From contig NZ_FNUJ01000006.1 of assembly GCF_900107925.1 (NCBI RefSeq), positions 310,001 through 374,000 of the forward strand: a stretch of 64,000 nucleotides of DNA, read 5' to 3'. Made by a program: the position numbers and the translations under genes. The notes below the pieces were generated by a model that saw nothing but the letters and a program-made list of their open reading frames with translations, searched no databases and was not told the origin of the DNA. The first letter of the stretch is position 1, and each line of letters opens with the position of its first letter. This document shows, piece by piece, positions 16,305-24,740 of this stretch. This DNA is from Amycolatopsis pretoriensis (GTDB taxonomy: Bacteria > Actinomycetota > Actinomycetes > Mycobacteriales > Pseudonocardiaceae).

Positions 16305-18026
16305 ATGCGTCTGCTACTGGGGTTGCTGGCCGCACTGATCGCGACGACCACGCTGCCGTCCGCGGCGTCGGCCACCGGAAACCCGGTCCGCGAAACGGCC
16401 TGGGTCGAGACCGGCACCGATCACGACCACGACGGGAAGCCCGACCGCGTCGCCGCGGACGTCGTCCGGCCGGCGACGGGCGGGCGCGTCCCGGTCATCC
16501 TGGACGTCAGCCCGTACTACGCGTGCTGCGGCCGGGGCAACGAGTCGCAGAAGAAGACCTACGCGCCGGACGGCACCCCGGAGCAGTTCCCGCTCTTCTA
16601 CGACAACTACTTCGTCCCGCGCGGCTACGCGGTCGTGCTGGCCGACGTCGGCGGGACGAACCGCTCGTCGGGCTGCTTCGACGACGTCGCGAACGGGAAC
16701 GCCGTCGTGAACTGGCTCAACGGCCGGGCGAAGGCGTTCGACGCCCCCGAAGGCGGCCGGCCGGTGCAGGCGGACTGGGCCACCGGGGACGTCGGCGCGA
16801 TCGGCAAGTCCCAGGACGGCGCCACGGCGATCGGCATGGCCGCGTCCGGGCTCCCCGGGCTGAAGACGATCGTGCCGATCGAAGGCGTCGCCGACAACTA
16901 CGCCCAGCTCATCGCGAACGGCGCTCCCCTGGCCACGCCGGAGCACACCGGGTCGGCCTTCACCTACAACGACCGCGCCGCCGAGCTGTGCAAGCCGTTC
17001 GAAGCGGACCTCAAGGCGCGCATGGGTACGAACGGCGACTACAACGCCTACTGGCGCAGCGTGAACTACATGCCGCGGCCCGTCCGCGCGAGCGTGCTCA
17101 TCGCGCAGGGCTTCGGGGACGGCGCCGTCGCACCGAACCAGTTCGCCGCCTACTGGGACGCGCTCGGCCGGGCGGGTGTCCCGCGCAAGGCGTGGCTCAG
17201 CCAGGCCGGGCACGTCGACCCGTTCGACCTGCAGCGCGCGCGGTGGGTCGAGACGCTGGGCCGCTGGTTCGACCGCTGGCTGAAGGGCGTCCGCAACGGC
17301 GTCGAGCACGAGCCGGCGGTGCACCTCGAAACCGCCCCGGACCGGTGGACCGACGTCCGGAGCTGGCCGCCCGCGACCACGCCGGTGACGGTCCGGGCTT
17401 CGGCGGACGGCGGCCTCGGGCCGCGTGGCTCGGGCACGGCCACGGTCGTCGACGACCCCGCCGTGGGCCGTGAGGACTGGGCGGCCGGGGTGTCGGCCGC
17501 GCGGTTCACCGGCGCTCCCTCGACCTCGGCGGTGCGGATCGCCGGGTCGCCGTCGGTGACGATCACGGCGTCGGCCGACCAGACCGCCGCGCGGATCGGG
17601 GTCGCGCTCGTCGACTACGGCCCGGCCGAGGTGCGCACCACCGCGAACTACGGCAGCGGGATCAAGAACCTGACGACGACGTCGTGCTGGGGCGTGAGCT
17701 TCCCCGGCGATTCCGCGTGCTTCCTCGACACGGCCACCGACCTGGTGGGTGCCGACCACCAGATCGTCGCGTACGGCTCGGCGGACCTGGGGCACCACGC
17801 GTCGCTGCGCCACGGCGAACCGCTGGTGCCGGGCCGGGCGTACACGATGACGTTCACCCTCACCGCGCTCGACCACGTCGTCCCGGCCGGGCACCGGCTC
17901 GGCCTGCTGCTCGGCGGCACCGACGGGCTCCTCTTCGACCCGGACCTGCCGGCGCCGGGCGCCACGCTGACGTTCGACCTCGCCCGGACGTCGCTCACCC
18001 TCGGCCTTACAAAGCCCGAACACTAG
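16305..18026 (+). CDS. Secreted CocE/NonD (X-Pro dipeptidyl-peptidase-like) hydrolase
   Basis: A 573-residue exported serine hydrolase. A Sec signal peptide (MRLLLGLLAALIATTTLPSA, cleavage near SASA-TG) is followed by the PepX catalytic alpha/beta hydrolase domain: GAIGKSQDGATA carries the nucleophile Ser, AQGFGDGAVAPNQF the acid and SQAGHVDPF the His. The last ~200 residues are a PepX_C jelly-roll (HRLGLLLGGTDGLLFD). Lactobacillal PepX has GKSYLG at the elbow; here it is GKSQDG. Relatives cleave X-Pro dipeptides, cocaine-type esters or antibiotic side chains; a secreted prolyl peptidase is the best guess. Ribosome site is weak. Confidence 0.82.
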   Translation: MRLLLGLLAALIATTTLPSAASATGNPVRETAWVETGTDHDHDGKPDRVAADVVRPATGGRVPVILDVSPYYACCGRGNESQKKTYAPDGTPEQFPLFYDNYFVPRGYAVVLADVGGTNRSSGCFDDVANGNAVVNWLNGRAKAFDAPEGGRPVQADWATGDVGAIGKSQDGATAIGMAASGLPGLKTIVPIEGVADNYAQLIANGAPLATPEHTGSAFTYNDRAAELCKPFEADLKARMGTNGDYNAYWRSVNYMPRPVRASVLIAQGFGDGAVAPNQFAAYWDALGRAGVPRKAWLSQAGHVDPFDLQRARWVETLGRWFDRWLKGVRNGVEHEPAVHLETAPDRWTDVRSWPPATTPVTVRASADGGLGPRGSGTATVVDDPAVGREDWAAGVSAARFTGAPSTSAVRIAGSPSVTITASADQTAARIGVALVDYGPAEVRTTANYGSGIKNLTTTSCWGVSFPGDSACFLDTATDLVGADHQIVAYGSADLGHHASLRHGEPLVPGRAYTMTFTLTALDHVVPAGHRLGLLLGGTDGLLFDPDLPAPGATLTFDLARTSLTLGLTKPEH

Positions 18027-18093
18027 GCGGACGCCCTCCGAACACCGCCCCGCGAAAGTTCTCCTCGCAAGCACGACACACGAGGGAGACACG

Positions 18094-18498
18094 ATGCGAG
18101 GAACCACCTGGACGCGGCTGGCGCTGGCGGGCGGCGCGAGCGCGGCCTGCCTGATGGTGGCGGCGCCGCTGGCCTCGGCCCAGACGACGTCGCCGGCGCC
18201 CGTCGCGCCGATCACGCTCAGCCCCGAGGAGTCGCAGCAGGTCTGCGGCGACTGGGTGCCGAAGCTGCAGAAGAAGGCCGACAACCTGGAGAAGCGGATC
18301 AACGGCGGCCCGGAGGTGGCCGGCTCGGTCGCGAACCTCAAGGCGCGGGCCCAGGACCAGCGCACCGCGGGCCACGAGGACCGCGCCAAGAAGCTCGACG
18401 ACCGCGCCACCAAGCGGCAGGGCCGGATCGGCGAGCTGACCACGGCCAAGCAGAAGCTCGACGCCTTCGCGTCCGCGCACTGCAAGCCGGCCAAGTGA
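18094..18498 (+). CDS. Small secreted alpha-helical protein, unknown function
   Basis: A 134-residue protein with a GAGGGAGA ribosome site and a clear signal peptide (about residues 1-29, ending APLASA-QT). The mature part is highly charged and helical (repeated K/E/R), with two cysteines (CGDW near residue 53 and the last-but-few residue CKPAK) that could form a disulfide closing a helical hairpin. Similar proteins occur in Amycolatopsis as hypothetical. Its stop overlaps the following lipoprotein start in GTGA. Confidence 0.7.
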   Translation: MRGTTWTRLALAGGASAACLMVAAPLASAQTTSPAPVAPITLSPEESQQVCGDWVPKLQKKADNLEKRINGGPEVAGSVANLKARAQDQRTAGHEDRAKKLDDRATKRQGRIGELTTAKQKLDAFASAHCKPAK

Positions 18499-18680
18499 GG
18501 GGCGCGAGGGTCGCGGCGGCGGTCGGGGCCGCCGCGCTCGTCGCGCTCGGCTGCTCGGGCTGCCGGGACAACCTCGTCGGCTCGCCGTCGGACACCGCGC
18601 CCGCGTCGTCCGAGCTGAGCGGCGTCGAGTCGACGCTCAACGGCATCGAATCCGACATGAACAGCGATGGCTCGCCCTGA
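18495..18680 (+). CDS. Small lipoprotein
   Basis: A 61-residue protein starting with GTG in a 4-base overlap with the upstream gene. MRGARVAAAVGAAALVALGC is a lipoprotein signal with lipobox (VALGC or SGC), leaving about 40 Ser/Asp/Glu-rich residues (SELSGVESTLNGIESDMNSD). It is short, but translational coupling, the signal peptide and the position just before the two-component genes support it. No function known; it could be a small sensor accessory for the kinase downstream. Confidence 0.65.
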   Translation: MRGARVAAAVGAAALVALGCSGCRDNLVGSPSDTAPASSELSGVESTLNGIESDMNSDGSP

Positions 18681-18725
18681 CCGGCTAGCGTCTCCCCGGT
18701 GGTGACGGCGGCGACGGGAGCGGGC

Positions 18726-19412
18726 ATGGGGGCACCGGGACGCGGCCTCGTCCTCGTGGTCGAGGACGAGGCCGCGATCGCCGAACTGGCGGCGATGTAC
18801 CTCAAGCGCGACGGCTTCGGCGTGCACGTCGAGGCCGACGGCGGCCGCGCGCTCGACGCCGTGCGGCGGCTGAAGCCCGTGGCGATCGTGCTCGACATCG
18901 GACTGTCCGGAATGGACGGCATCGAGATCTGCAAGGCGCTGCGCGCGGCCGGGGACTGGACGCCGGTGCTGTTCGTCACCGCCCGCGACGACGAGCTGGA
19001 CCGGTTGCTGGGCCTGGAGATCGGCGCCGACGACTACCTGACCAAGCCGTTCAGCCCGCGCGAGCTGGCGGCCCGCGTCCGGACGGTGCTGCGGCGCGCT
19101 TCCGGCTCCACCCCGGCGGCGGAGACGTTCGCCGTGGGCAGCGCGCGCGTCGACCTCCTGTCCCGGCGGGCGTGGGCCGGCGACGTCGAGATTTCCCTGA
19201 CGTCGACGGAATTCGACCTCCTCACGCACCTGCTCCGGCACCCGGGGCAGGTGCTTTCGCGCGACCAGCTGCTGAGCGCCGTCTGGGGGTACGCCGCGGC
19301 GGCGGGCACGCGCACGGTCGACGTCCACGTGGCGCAGCTGCGGGCGAAACTCGGCCCCGCCAGTCCGATCCGGACGGTGCGCGGCATCGGCTACGCCGCG
19401 GACCCGGCATGA
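18726..19412 (+). CDS. OmpR/PhoB-family response regulator
   Basis: A 228-residue response regulator. The receiver domain has the acidic pair in VVEDEAAIAE, the phospho-acceptor Asp57 in IVLDIGLSGMDG, the Thr in FVTARDD and the Lys in YLTKPF. The C-terminal OmpR winged helix shows LTSTEFDLLTHLLRHPGQVLSRDQLL and TVDVHVAQLRAKLG. I chose the ATG at 18726, which has GGGAG at good spacing; a GTG at 18699 would add nine residues. It overlaps the kinase gene by ATGA, so the two make a coupled two-component system. Confidence 0.9.
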   Translation: MGAPGRGLVLVVEDEAAIAELAAMYLKRDGFGVHVEADGGRALDAVRRLKPVAIVLDIGLSGMDGIEICKALRAAGDWTPVLFVTARDDELDRLLGLEIGADDYLTKPFSPRELAARVRTVLRRASGSTPAAETFAVGSARVDLLSRRAWAGDVEISLTSTEFDLLTHLLRHPGQVLSRDQLLSAVWGYAAAAGTRTVDVHVAQLRAKLGPASPIRTVRGIGYAADPA

Positions 19413-20779
19413 GGGGCACGCTCGCCGGGCGGATCACGCTCGTGTGCCTCGCGGTGGCCGGGGTGGCGGTGATCGTCGCGGGGCTGGTCGCGGCCCGGCT
19501 GATCCGGACGACGGCGGACAACGTGCTGCAGTCGTCGTTGTCCGCGCAGGCCGACGTGGTCGCGACGCAGCTCGACGAAACCGGCATCGGCAACCGGCTG
19601 GGCGTCGGCAAGGTGGCCGACGTCGTGCGCGGGCAGGGCATCTCGGTGGTCGTCCGGCGCGCGGGCGGGCAGGCGCTCGGCGAGGCGGTCGCGGTCCAGG
19701 CGGCGACCAAGCTCGGGCTCGCCGCGGACCACTCCGGGCGCGTCACGGCCGGCGGGTCGCAGTACCTCGTCGAGACGCGGGTGGTCGGCACGCGCGGGGC
19801 GGCGTTCGCGCTGGTCCAGCCCGCACGCAGCGCCGAAGCGACGCAACGGGCGTTGGTGCGCTCGATCGCGCTGGCCCTCGGGATCGGGCTGCTGGTGGCG
19901 GCCGTGGCGGGGTTCGGGTCGGGCCGGCTGCTGGGCCGTCCGCTGCGGCGGGCCGCCCTGGCCGCGGGATCGCTGCGGGCCGGCCGGCGGGACGTGCGGG
20001 TGCCGGTCCAAGGGCCGCGCGAGGTGGCGGAGGTGGCGGGGTCGTTGAACTCGCTGGCCGACGCGCTGGCGGTGAGCGAAGCACGGCAACGGGACTTCCT
20101 CCTTTCGGTGTCCCACGAGCTGCGCACGCCGTTGACGGCGGTGACGGGCTTCGCCGAGGCGATCGCGGACGGCGTCGCCTCGGGCGACGACGCGCTGCGC
20201 GCGGGCCGGACGATCCAGCGCGAGGCGGCCCGCCTGGAGCGGCTGGTGACGGACCTGCTGGAGCTGGCGAGGCTGGGCGCGGACGAGTTCCGGCTCGACC
20301 TGGCCCCGGTGGACCTGGGTGCACTGGTCCGCGACTGCGCGGAGGTGTGGCAGCTGCGCTGCGAGCGCGAAGGGGTCCGGCTGTCGGTTTCGGCGCCGGC
20401 CGCCGCGGTCCCGGTGGTGGCGGACGCGCGGCGGCTGCGTCAAGTGGTGGACGGGCTGGCGGAGAACGCGCTGCGGGTGACCCCGGCCGGGGCGCCGATG
20501 GTGTTTTCGCTGTCGGTGTCCGCCGCGGGGGCGGCGTTGTCGGTGCGCGACGGCGGGCCGGGGCTGGCCCCGGAGGACTACCCGGTGGCGTTCGACCGCG
20601 GGGTGCTGAACAAGCGGTACCGGGACCGGCGGCCGGTGGGGTCGGGGATCGGGCTGGCCCTGGTGCACGGGCTGGTGACCCGGATGGGCGGGACGTTGAC
20701 GGCGGGCCCGGCCCCGGAGGGCGGCGCGGCGTTCACGATGACGTTCCCCCTGGCGCCAGCTGGGCCGCGCGGTCGGTGA
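19409..20779 (+). CDS. Two-component sensor histidine kinase
   Basis: A 456-residue membrane kinase. Two transmembrane helices (about 8-30 and 157-178) enclose a ~125-residue extracytoplasmic sensor; a HAMP domain leads to the dimerisation helix with phospho-acceptor His236 in SVSHELRTPLTAV. The ATPase domain has the N-box AENALRVTP, G1 VRDGGPGL and G2 GSGIGLALVHGL. The sensor domain is not recognisable. It partners the response regulator just upstream. The last 47 bp overlap the convergent SnoaL gene. Confidence 0.9.
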   Translation: MRGTLAGRITLVCLAVAGVAVIVAGLVAARLIRTTADNVLQSSLSAQADVVATQLDETGIGNRLGVGKVADVVRGQGISVVVRRAGGQALGEAVAVQAATKLGLAADHSGRVTAGGSQYLVETRVVGTRGAAFALVQPARSAEATQRALVRSIALALGIGLLVAAVAGFGSGRLLGRPLRRAALAAGSLRAGRRDVRVPVQGPREVAEVAGSLNSLADALAVSEARQRDFLLSVSHELRTPLTAVTGFAEAIADGVASGDDALRAGRTIQREAARLERLVTDLLELARLGADEFRLDLAPVDLGALVRDCAEVWQLRCEREGVRLSVSAPAAAVPVVADARRLRQVVDGLAENALRVTPAGAPMVFSLSVSAAGAALSVRDGGPGLAPEDYPVAFDRGVLNKRYRDRRPVGSGIGLALVHGLVTRMGGTLTAGPAPEGGAAFTMTFPLAPAGPRGR

Positions 20780-21146
20780 CGTCCATCAGGGCCCAGTGCT
20801 CGACCACCCGGCCGTCGCGGACGCGGATCATGTCCATGCTGGTCACGGCGTAGCTCCGGCCGGTCGCGATCTCCGTTCCGGTGCTCGTGTAGCGGTTCAC
20901 CGAGAACTCGCCGGCGGCGACGTTCTGCTCGACCCGCACGCCGATGTCGCGGAAACCGGCGAAGATCCCGCCGTCCAGCATCGCCTCCCACTTCGCCCGC
21001 CAGGCGTCGATGCCGTGGTGGTCGCCCCCGGCACCGCCGCGGTGGTCGACGACGTCGGAGTCGATGTAGCGCAGGCCCTCCGCGACGCTCTCGGCCGTGA
21101 ACGGCGTCAGCGCGATCAGCCGGCGGTGCACTTCGGCGGCGTCCAT
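20733..21146 (-). CDS. SnoaL/NTF2-like protein
   Basis: A 137-residue cone-shaped SnoaL-like protein. The helix MDAAEVHRRLIALTPFTAESVAEGLRYI, the DSDVVDHRG strand with Asp/His, HHGIDAWRAKWEAML and the final MDMIRVRDGRVVEHWALMDV strand are characteristic of the polyketide-cyclase-like ester cyclase group. Real activity is unknown. It is divergent from the TetR gene at 21227 and shares two operators with it. The 3' end overlaps the kinase gene by 47 bp. Confidence 0.75.
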   Translation of the reverse strand: MDAAEVHRRLIALTPFTAESVAEGLRYIDSDVVDHRGGAGGDHHGIDAWRAKWEAMLDGGIFAGFRDIGVRVEQNVAAGEFSVNRYTSTGTEIATGRSYAVTSMDMIRVRDGRVVEHWALMDVTDRAAQLAPGGTSS

Positions 21147-21161
21147 GCTCGCTCCTTAAGT

Positions 21162-21209
21162 GGGGAGTTCCCCGGATAGGGTGCGGCTACGCTAACCGGG
21201 GAAGTCCCC
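21162..21209. promoter_or_regulatory. Pair of operator palindromes between SnoaL and TetR genes
   Basis: GGGGAGTTCCCC (21162-21173) and GGGGAAGTCCCC (21198-21209) are two 5-bp-arm inverted repeats with 2-bp centres. Extended, they are the same motif in opposite orientations (GGGGA-N2-TCCCCGG). They lie 36 bp apart in the divergent promoter region and are the probable binding sites of the TetR protein encoded from 21227. Confidence 0.7.
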
Positions 21210-21226
21210 GTTTGGCAAGGAGCGCG

Positions 21227-21778
21227 ATGCCCGCACGAGCCCGCCGATCCGACGCCCGCGACAACCACGCGCTCCTGCTGGCCGCGGCGAAGGAGGTGTT
21301 CGCCGAGGACGGCCCGGACGCCCCGCTCGACCGCGTCGCCCGGCGCGCGGGCATCGGCAACGCGACGATGTACCGGCACTTCCCCAGCCGGCGCGAGCTG
21401 GTCATCGCCGTGTATGCGAGCGAAGTCGCTTCACTGACGACTAACGCGCGTCTCGACTCGGCCGACCCGGGCGCGGAGCTGTTCGCCTGGCTGGCGGCGT
21501 TCGTCGAGCACGTCCGGGACAAGCGGGACCTCGCCATGTCGCTGACCACCCCGGCCGGCGACCACGAAACGCTCTTCGCCCAGTGGCACGCGGCGGTGAA
21601 CGAGACGGCCGCGACCCTGGTGGATCGCGCCAAGGCGGCCGGAACCGTCGCCGCCGACACCGACGCCCTCGACCTCCTGCTGCTCGCCACCGGCATCGCG
21701 CTCTCCGGCGCGCCGGCCCGCACCGACCGCCTCCTGGGTCTGGTCCGCCGCGGCGTGGGAACCGCGAGCGGGACGTAG
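21227..21778 (+). CDS. TetR-family transcriptional regulator
   Basis: A 183-residue TetR regulator starting MPARARRSDARDNHALLLAAA. The start at ATG 21227 is preceded by AAGGAG at ideal spacing. HTH residues ~12-55 contain LDRVARRAGIGNATMYRHFPSRRELV. This layout matches the subgroup with the TetR_C_33/SbtR-like C-terminal domain. Two GGGGA-N2-TCCCC palindromes lie just upstream, so autoregulation and control of the divergent SnoaL gene are likely. The LysR gene follows after 9 bp in the same direction. Confidence 0.88.
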   Translation: MPARARRSDARDNHALLLAAAKEVFAEDGPDAPLDRVARRAGIGNATMYRHFPSRRELVIAVYASEVASLTTNARLDSADPGAELFAWLAAFVEHVRDKRDLAMSLTTPAGDHETLFAQWHAAVNETAATLVDRAKAAGTVAADTDALDLLLLATGIALSGAPARTDRLLGLVRRGVGTASGT

Positions 21779-21787
21779 GGTCGGCAC

Positions 21788-22693
21788 ATGGAGATGCTCC
21801 ACCTGCGCTACTTCGTCGCGGTCGCCGAGGAACTGAACTTCTCCGCCGCCGCGCGGAAGCTGCACATGGCCGCCTCTCCCCTCTCCCAGCGGGTCAAGGA
21901 CCTCGAACACGAGCTCGGGCAGCAGCTCTTCGACCGCAGCACCCACCACGTCACCCTCACCGCCGCCGGGGCCGCGCTGCTGCCCCTCGCGCGGGACGTT
22001 CTCGACCAGGTCAACGCCATTCCCTGGAAGATCCGGGAGGCGACGCGGCCGCAGCGCAGCACCGTCTTCCTCGGGATGCCCGCCGGGGTGCACCCCGCCC
22101 TGCGGGAACGCGTCAACACCCTCGCCGGGCGCGTTCACGACACCTACGAACTGAAACGGTGGCCCGGGACCACCGCGGATCTCGTGCAGGGCGTGCACGA
22201 GGGCAAGCTCGCCCTCACCCTCGCCCGGCTGCCGATCAGCGATCCCGCACTGGAACAGGTTCCCGTCATGTCGGAACGGCTCGGCGCCGTCGTCCCGGCC
22301 GAGCTCTTCGCCGGGCGGGACTCCGTCAGCCTCGCCGAGCTCACCGAATTCCCGTACGTGGCCTCACCAGGGGAAATCACGCCCGCCTACTTCGACCAGC
22401 TCGACCACCAATTGGCGGAATTGGGCGTCAAGAAACGCATCCGGCTGACCAACACCGGTTATGGCGGGACGTCGGAAATCATTTCCAGTGGCGAAGCCTT
22501 CTCCATTTCCATGCTCGACGAGCAGAGCCCGATGCACGGCTACCGGCTCGACAACGTCATCGTCCTGCCCTTCACGGATTTCCGCCCCCAGCTGGACACC
22601 GGCCTGCTCTGGCGCCGCGATCGCGCCGACGGTGACCTGCACGGGCTCGTCGAAGCCGCGAAAGCCGTCTTCGCCGACCCGATCACCACCTAG
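21788..22693 (+). CDS. LysR-family regulator of the acyl-CoA operon
   Basis: A 301-residue LysR regulator. The N-terminal winged HTH (MLHLRYFVAVAEELNFSAAA...LHMAASPLSQRVKDLEHELG) is followed by the two-lobed substrate-binding domain. It lies directly upstream of, and in the same direction as, the CoA-transferase operon (118-bp gap), rather than divergent as is usual, but remains the best candidate for its control. The effector is presumably the acid or its CoA ester used by that operon. Confidence 0.85.
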   Translation: MEMLHLRYFVAVAEELNFSAAARKLHMAASPLSQRVKDLEHELGQQLFDRSTHHVTLTAAGAALLPLARDVLDQVNAIPWKIREATRPQRSTVFLGMPAGVHPALRERVNTLAGRVHDTYELKRWPGTTADLVQGVHEGKLALTLARLPISDPALEQVPVMSERLGAVVPAELFAGRDSVSLAELTEFPYVASPGEITPAYFDQLDHQLAELGVKKRIRLTNTGYGGTSEIISSGEAFSISMLDEQSPMHGYRLDNVIVLPFTDFRPQLDTGLLWRRDRADGDLHGLVEAAKAVFADPITT

Positions 22694-22742
22694 GAATGGT
22701 ATGACCACCGCGGTCACACCATTGTTCGCATCATGATCATTC

Positions 22743-22802
22743 CCTTTCGCGCCGCTCGCGCCTACGTTCGTAAGTAGAGCGAAACTTCCAAGGCGCGAAA
22801 GG
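22743..22802. promoter_or_regulatory. Inverted repeat overlapping the ribosome site of the CoA-transferase gene
   Basis: CCTTTCGCGCC at 22743-22753 and its exact reverse complement GGCGCGAAAGG at 22792-22802 are separated by 38 bp. The right arm contains AAAGG, the Shine-Dalgarno of the gene starting at 22812. If transcription starts upstream of 22743 the folded leader would mask the ribosome site; otherwise the repeat could be a regulator binding site. Confidence 0.55.
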
Positions 22803-22811
22803 ACGAAAAAG

Positions 22812-23951
22812 ATGACGACCGGACCGCTGGACGGCGTGCGCGTGATCGACCTCTCGACCGTGGTGATGGGCCCGTACGCGGCCCAGATCCTGGGCGACCT
22901 GGGCGCCGACGTGATCAAGATCGAGTCCCCCGCGGACACCGTGCGGGTGGGCCAGTACCGCACCACGCCGGGCATGACCGCGCTCAACCTGAACGTGAAC
23001 CGCAACAAGCGCAGCGTGGCCCTCAACCTCAAGGACGAGACCGAGCGCGAGCAGGCCCTCAAGCTGATCGACACCGCCGACGTGCTGATCACGAACATGC
23101 GCCCCGGCGCGCTGAGCCGGCTCGGCCTGAACTACGCCGACGTCGCCGAGCGCAACCCGCGCCTGGTCTACGCCCACGCGCAGGGCTTCCGCGGCGACTC
23201 GCCCCAGGCCGGCAACGCCGCCTACGACGAGACCGTGCAGGCCTCCTCCGGCCTGGTCGACGTCACCAACCGGGCGCTCGGCGAGCCGGTCTACCTGCCG
23301 ACGATCATCGGCGACAAGGTGTCGTCGCTGACCATCGCCTACAGCGTGCTCGCCGCACTGGTCCACCGCGACAAGACCGGCCAGGGCCAGCAGATCGAGA
23401 TCCCGATGACCGACACGCTGCTCGCGTTCAACCTCGTCGAACACCTCGCGGGCCACACCTACGAGCCGGCCGAGGGCCCCACCGGGTTCGCGCTGTCGAT
23501 GACGAAGGGCCACGCCGCGGTCCGCACCAAGGACGGCCTCGCCTGCGTCATCCCCTACAACCCGAAGAACTTCCGCGACTTCTTCGCCGCCGCCGAGCGT
23601 CCGGACCTCGCCGAGGACCCGCGCGTCAACGGCGAGGCCATCGACCGCGCCGACAACGAGTGGCTGACCGAGCAGATCGCCGCGTGCGCCCCGGCGCTCA
23701 CCACCGACGAGTGGGCCGAGGTGTGCGCGAAGCACAGCATCCCGATGGCGCCGGTGCTGGAACTGGACAAGGCGCACGAAAACTCCTACGTCCGCGACGG
23801 CCACCTGCTCGACACCGTCGAGCACCCGAGCGAGGGCACCATCCGCACGGTCGGCATCCCGGTGAAGTTCTCCGCGACGCCCGGCTCGATCCGCCGCCTG
23901 GCCCCCCTGGCAGGCCAGGACACCGCCGAAGTCCTCGCCGAACTGGTCTGA
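22812..23951 (+). CDS. Family III CoA transferase (CaiB/BaiF)
   Basis: A 379-residue CaiB/BaiF (formyl-CoA transferase family) enzyme, which moves CoA between carboxylic acids. The N-terminus GPLDGVRVIDLSTVVMGPYAAQ and LGDLGADVIKIESP are diagnostic; the catalytic Asp aligns in AYDETVQASSG (family usually GYD), about residue 137. It is the first gene of an operon with enoyl-CoA hydratase, decarboxylase-like protein, hydroxyacyl-CoA dehydrogenase and acyl-CoA dehydrogenase, so it should activate the starting acid as a CoA ester. The ATG has a good AAAGGA ribosome site. Confidence 0.9.
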   Translation: MTTGPLDGVRVIDLSTVVMGPYAAQILGDLGADVIKIESPADTVRVGQYRTTPGMTALNLNVNRNKRSVALNLKDETEREQALKLIDTADVLITNMRPGALSRLGLNYADVAERNPRLVYAHAQGFRGDSPQAGNAAYDETVQASSGLVDVTNRALGEPVYLPTIIGDKVSSLTIAYSVLAALVHRDKTGQGQQIEIPMTDTLLAFNLVEHLAGHTYEPAEGPTGFALSMTKGHAAVRTKDGLACVIPYNPKNFRDFFAAAERPDLAEDPRVNGEAIDRADNEWLTEQIAACAPALTTDEWAEVCAKHSIPMAPVLELDKAHENSYVRDGHLLDTVEHPSEGTIRTVGIPVKFSATPGSIRRLAPLAGQDTAEVLAELV

Positions 23952-23957
23952 ACCACC

Positions 23958-23979
23958 GGAGCTTTCACGTGAAAGCTCC
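23958..23979. repeat. Perfect 22-bp palindrome between operon genes
   Basis: Positions 23958-23979 form an exact palindrome (half GGAGCTTTCAC). It lies 6 bp after the CoA-transferase stop and 17 bp before the enoyl-CoA hydratase ATG. In RNA it would be a hairpin with almost no loop; in DNA it could bind a dimeric protein. It might attenuate or stabilise the transcript between first and second genes, or be a dispersed repeat. Confidence 0.7.
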
Positions 23980-23996
23980 ACTTGGGAAGTGAAGTC

Positions 23997-24740
23997 ATGA
24001 GTGAAGTACGCACCGAGCGGATCGGCAGCACCCTGCTGATCACGATCGACCGGCCGCAGGCCCGCAACGCGGTCAACGCCGCCGTCGCGACGCAGCTGGC
24101 CGCGGCCCTGGACGAGCTGGAAGCCGACCCCGCGCTCCGGGCGGGCGTCCTGACCGGCGCCGAGAACACCTTCAGCGCCGGCATGGACCTCAAGGCCGCG
24201 CTCAAGGGCGAGTCACCGGACATCCCGGGACGCGGGTTCGGCGGCCTGACCGAAGCCGAGCTGGCCAAGCCGCTGATCGCCGCCGTCGAGGGGTTCGCAA
24301 TGGGCGGCGGGTTCGAACTCGCCCTCGGCTGCGACCTGATCGTCGCCGCGGAAGACGCGAAGTTCGGCCTCCCCGAAGTCAAACGCGGGCTGATCGCCGC
24401 GGGCGGTGGCGTGCTCCGGCTGCCGAAGCGGATCCCGCACCACCTGGCGATGGAGTTCCTGCTGACCGGCGAGCCCGTCACCGGCCACCGCGCCGGCGAG
24501 CTGGGCCTGGTCAACCGCGTGACGCCGGCCGGTGACGCCGCCGCCGTCGCGCTGCAGCTGGCCGAGAAGCTGGCGGAGAACGCGCCGCTCGCGCTCGCCG
24601 CCGTCAAGAAGATCGTGCGTGCCGCGGATCCGAAAGCCGTGCAGCGCGAAGAAATCAAGAAGCTGATGCAGTCCGCCGACGTCCGCGAGGGCATGACCGC
24701 CTTCGCCGAGCGCCGCGCTCCGAAGTGGACAGGCGAATGA
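23997..24740 (+). CDS. Enoyl-CoA hydratase/isomerase (crotonase family)
   Basis: A 247-residue crotonase. ITIDRPQARNAVN, the oxyanion-hole region TFSAGMDLKA and AAVEGFAMGGGFELALGCDLIVA are the family signatures, and FGLPEVKRGLIAAGGG holds the second acidic residue region (Glu retained; the other catalytic Glu position is less clear). The close match to the CaiD-like annotation of actinobacteria suggests a hydration or isomerisation of an alpha,beta-unsaturated acyl-CoA. I chose ATG at 23997; the upstream TTG (23982) is less likely. It ends in an ATGA overlap with the next gene. Confidence 0.9.
   Translation: MSEVRTERIGSTLLITIDRPQARNAVNAAVATQLAAALDELEADPALRAGVLTGAENTFSAGMDLKAALKGESPDIPGRGFGGLTEAELAKPLIAAVEGFAMGGGFELALGCDLIVAAEDAKFGLPEVKRGLIAAGGGVLRLPKRIPHHLAMEFLLTGEPVTGHRAGELGLVNRVTPAGDAAAVALQLAEKLAENAPLALAAVKKIVRAADPKAVQREEIKKLMQSADVREGMTAFAERRAPKWTGE

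Noticed and set aside
16314..19328. 1004-codon minus-strand open frame over the CocE hydrolase and regulator genes
   Set aside because: Arg/Gly-rich without domain; the plus-strand genes have clear families and signal peptides.
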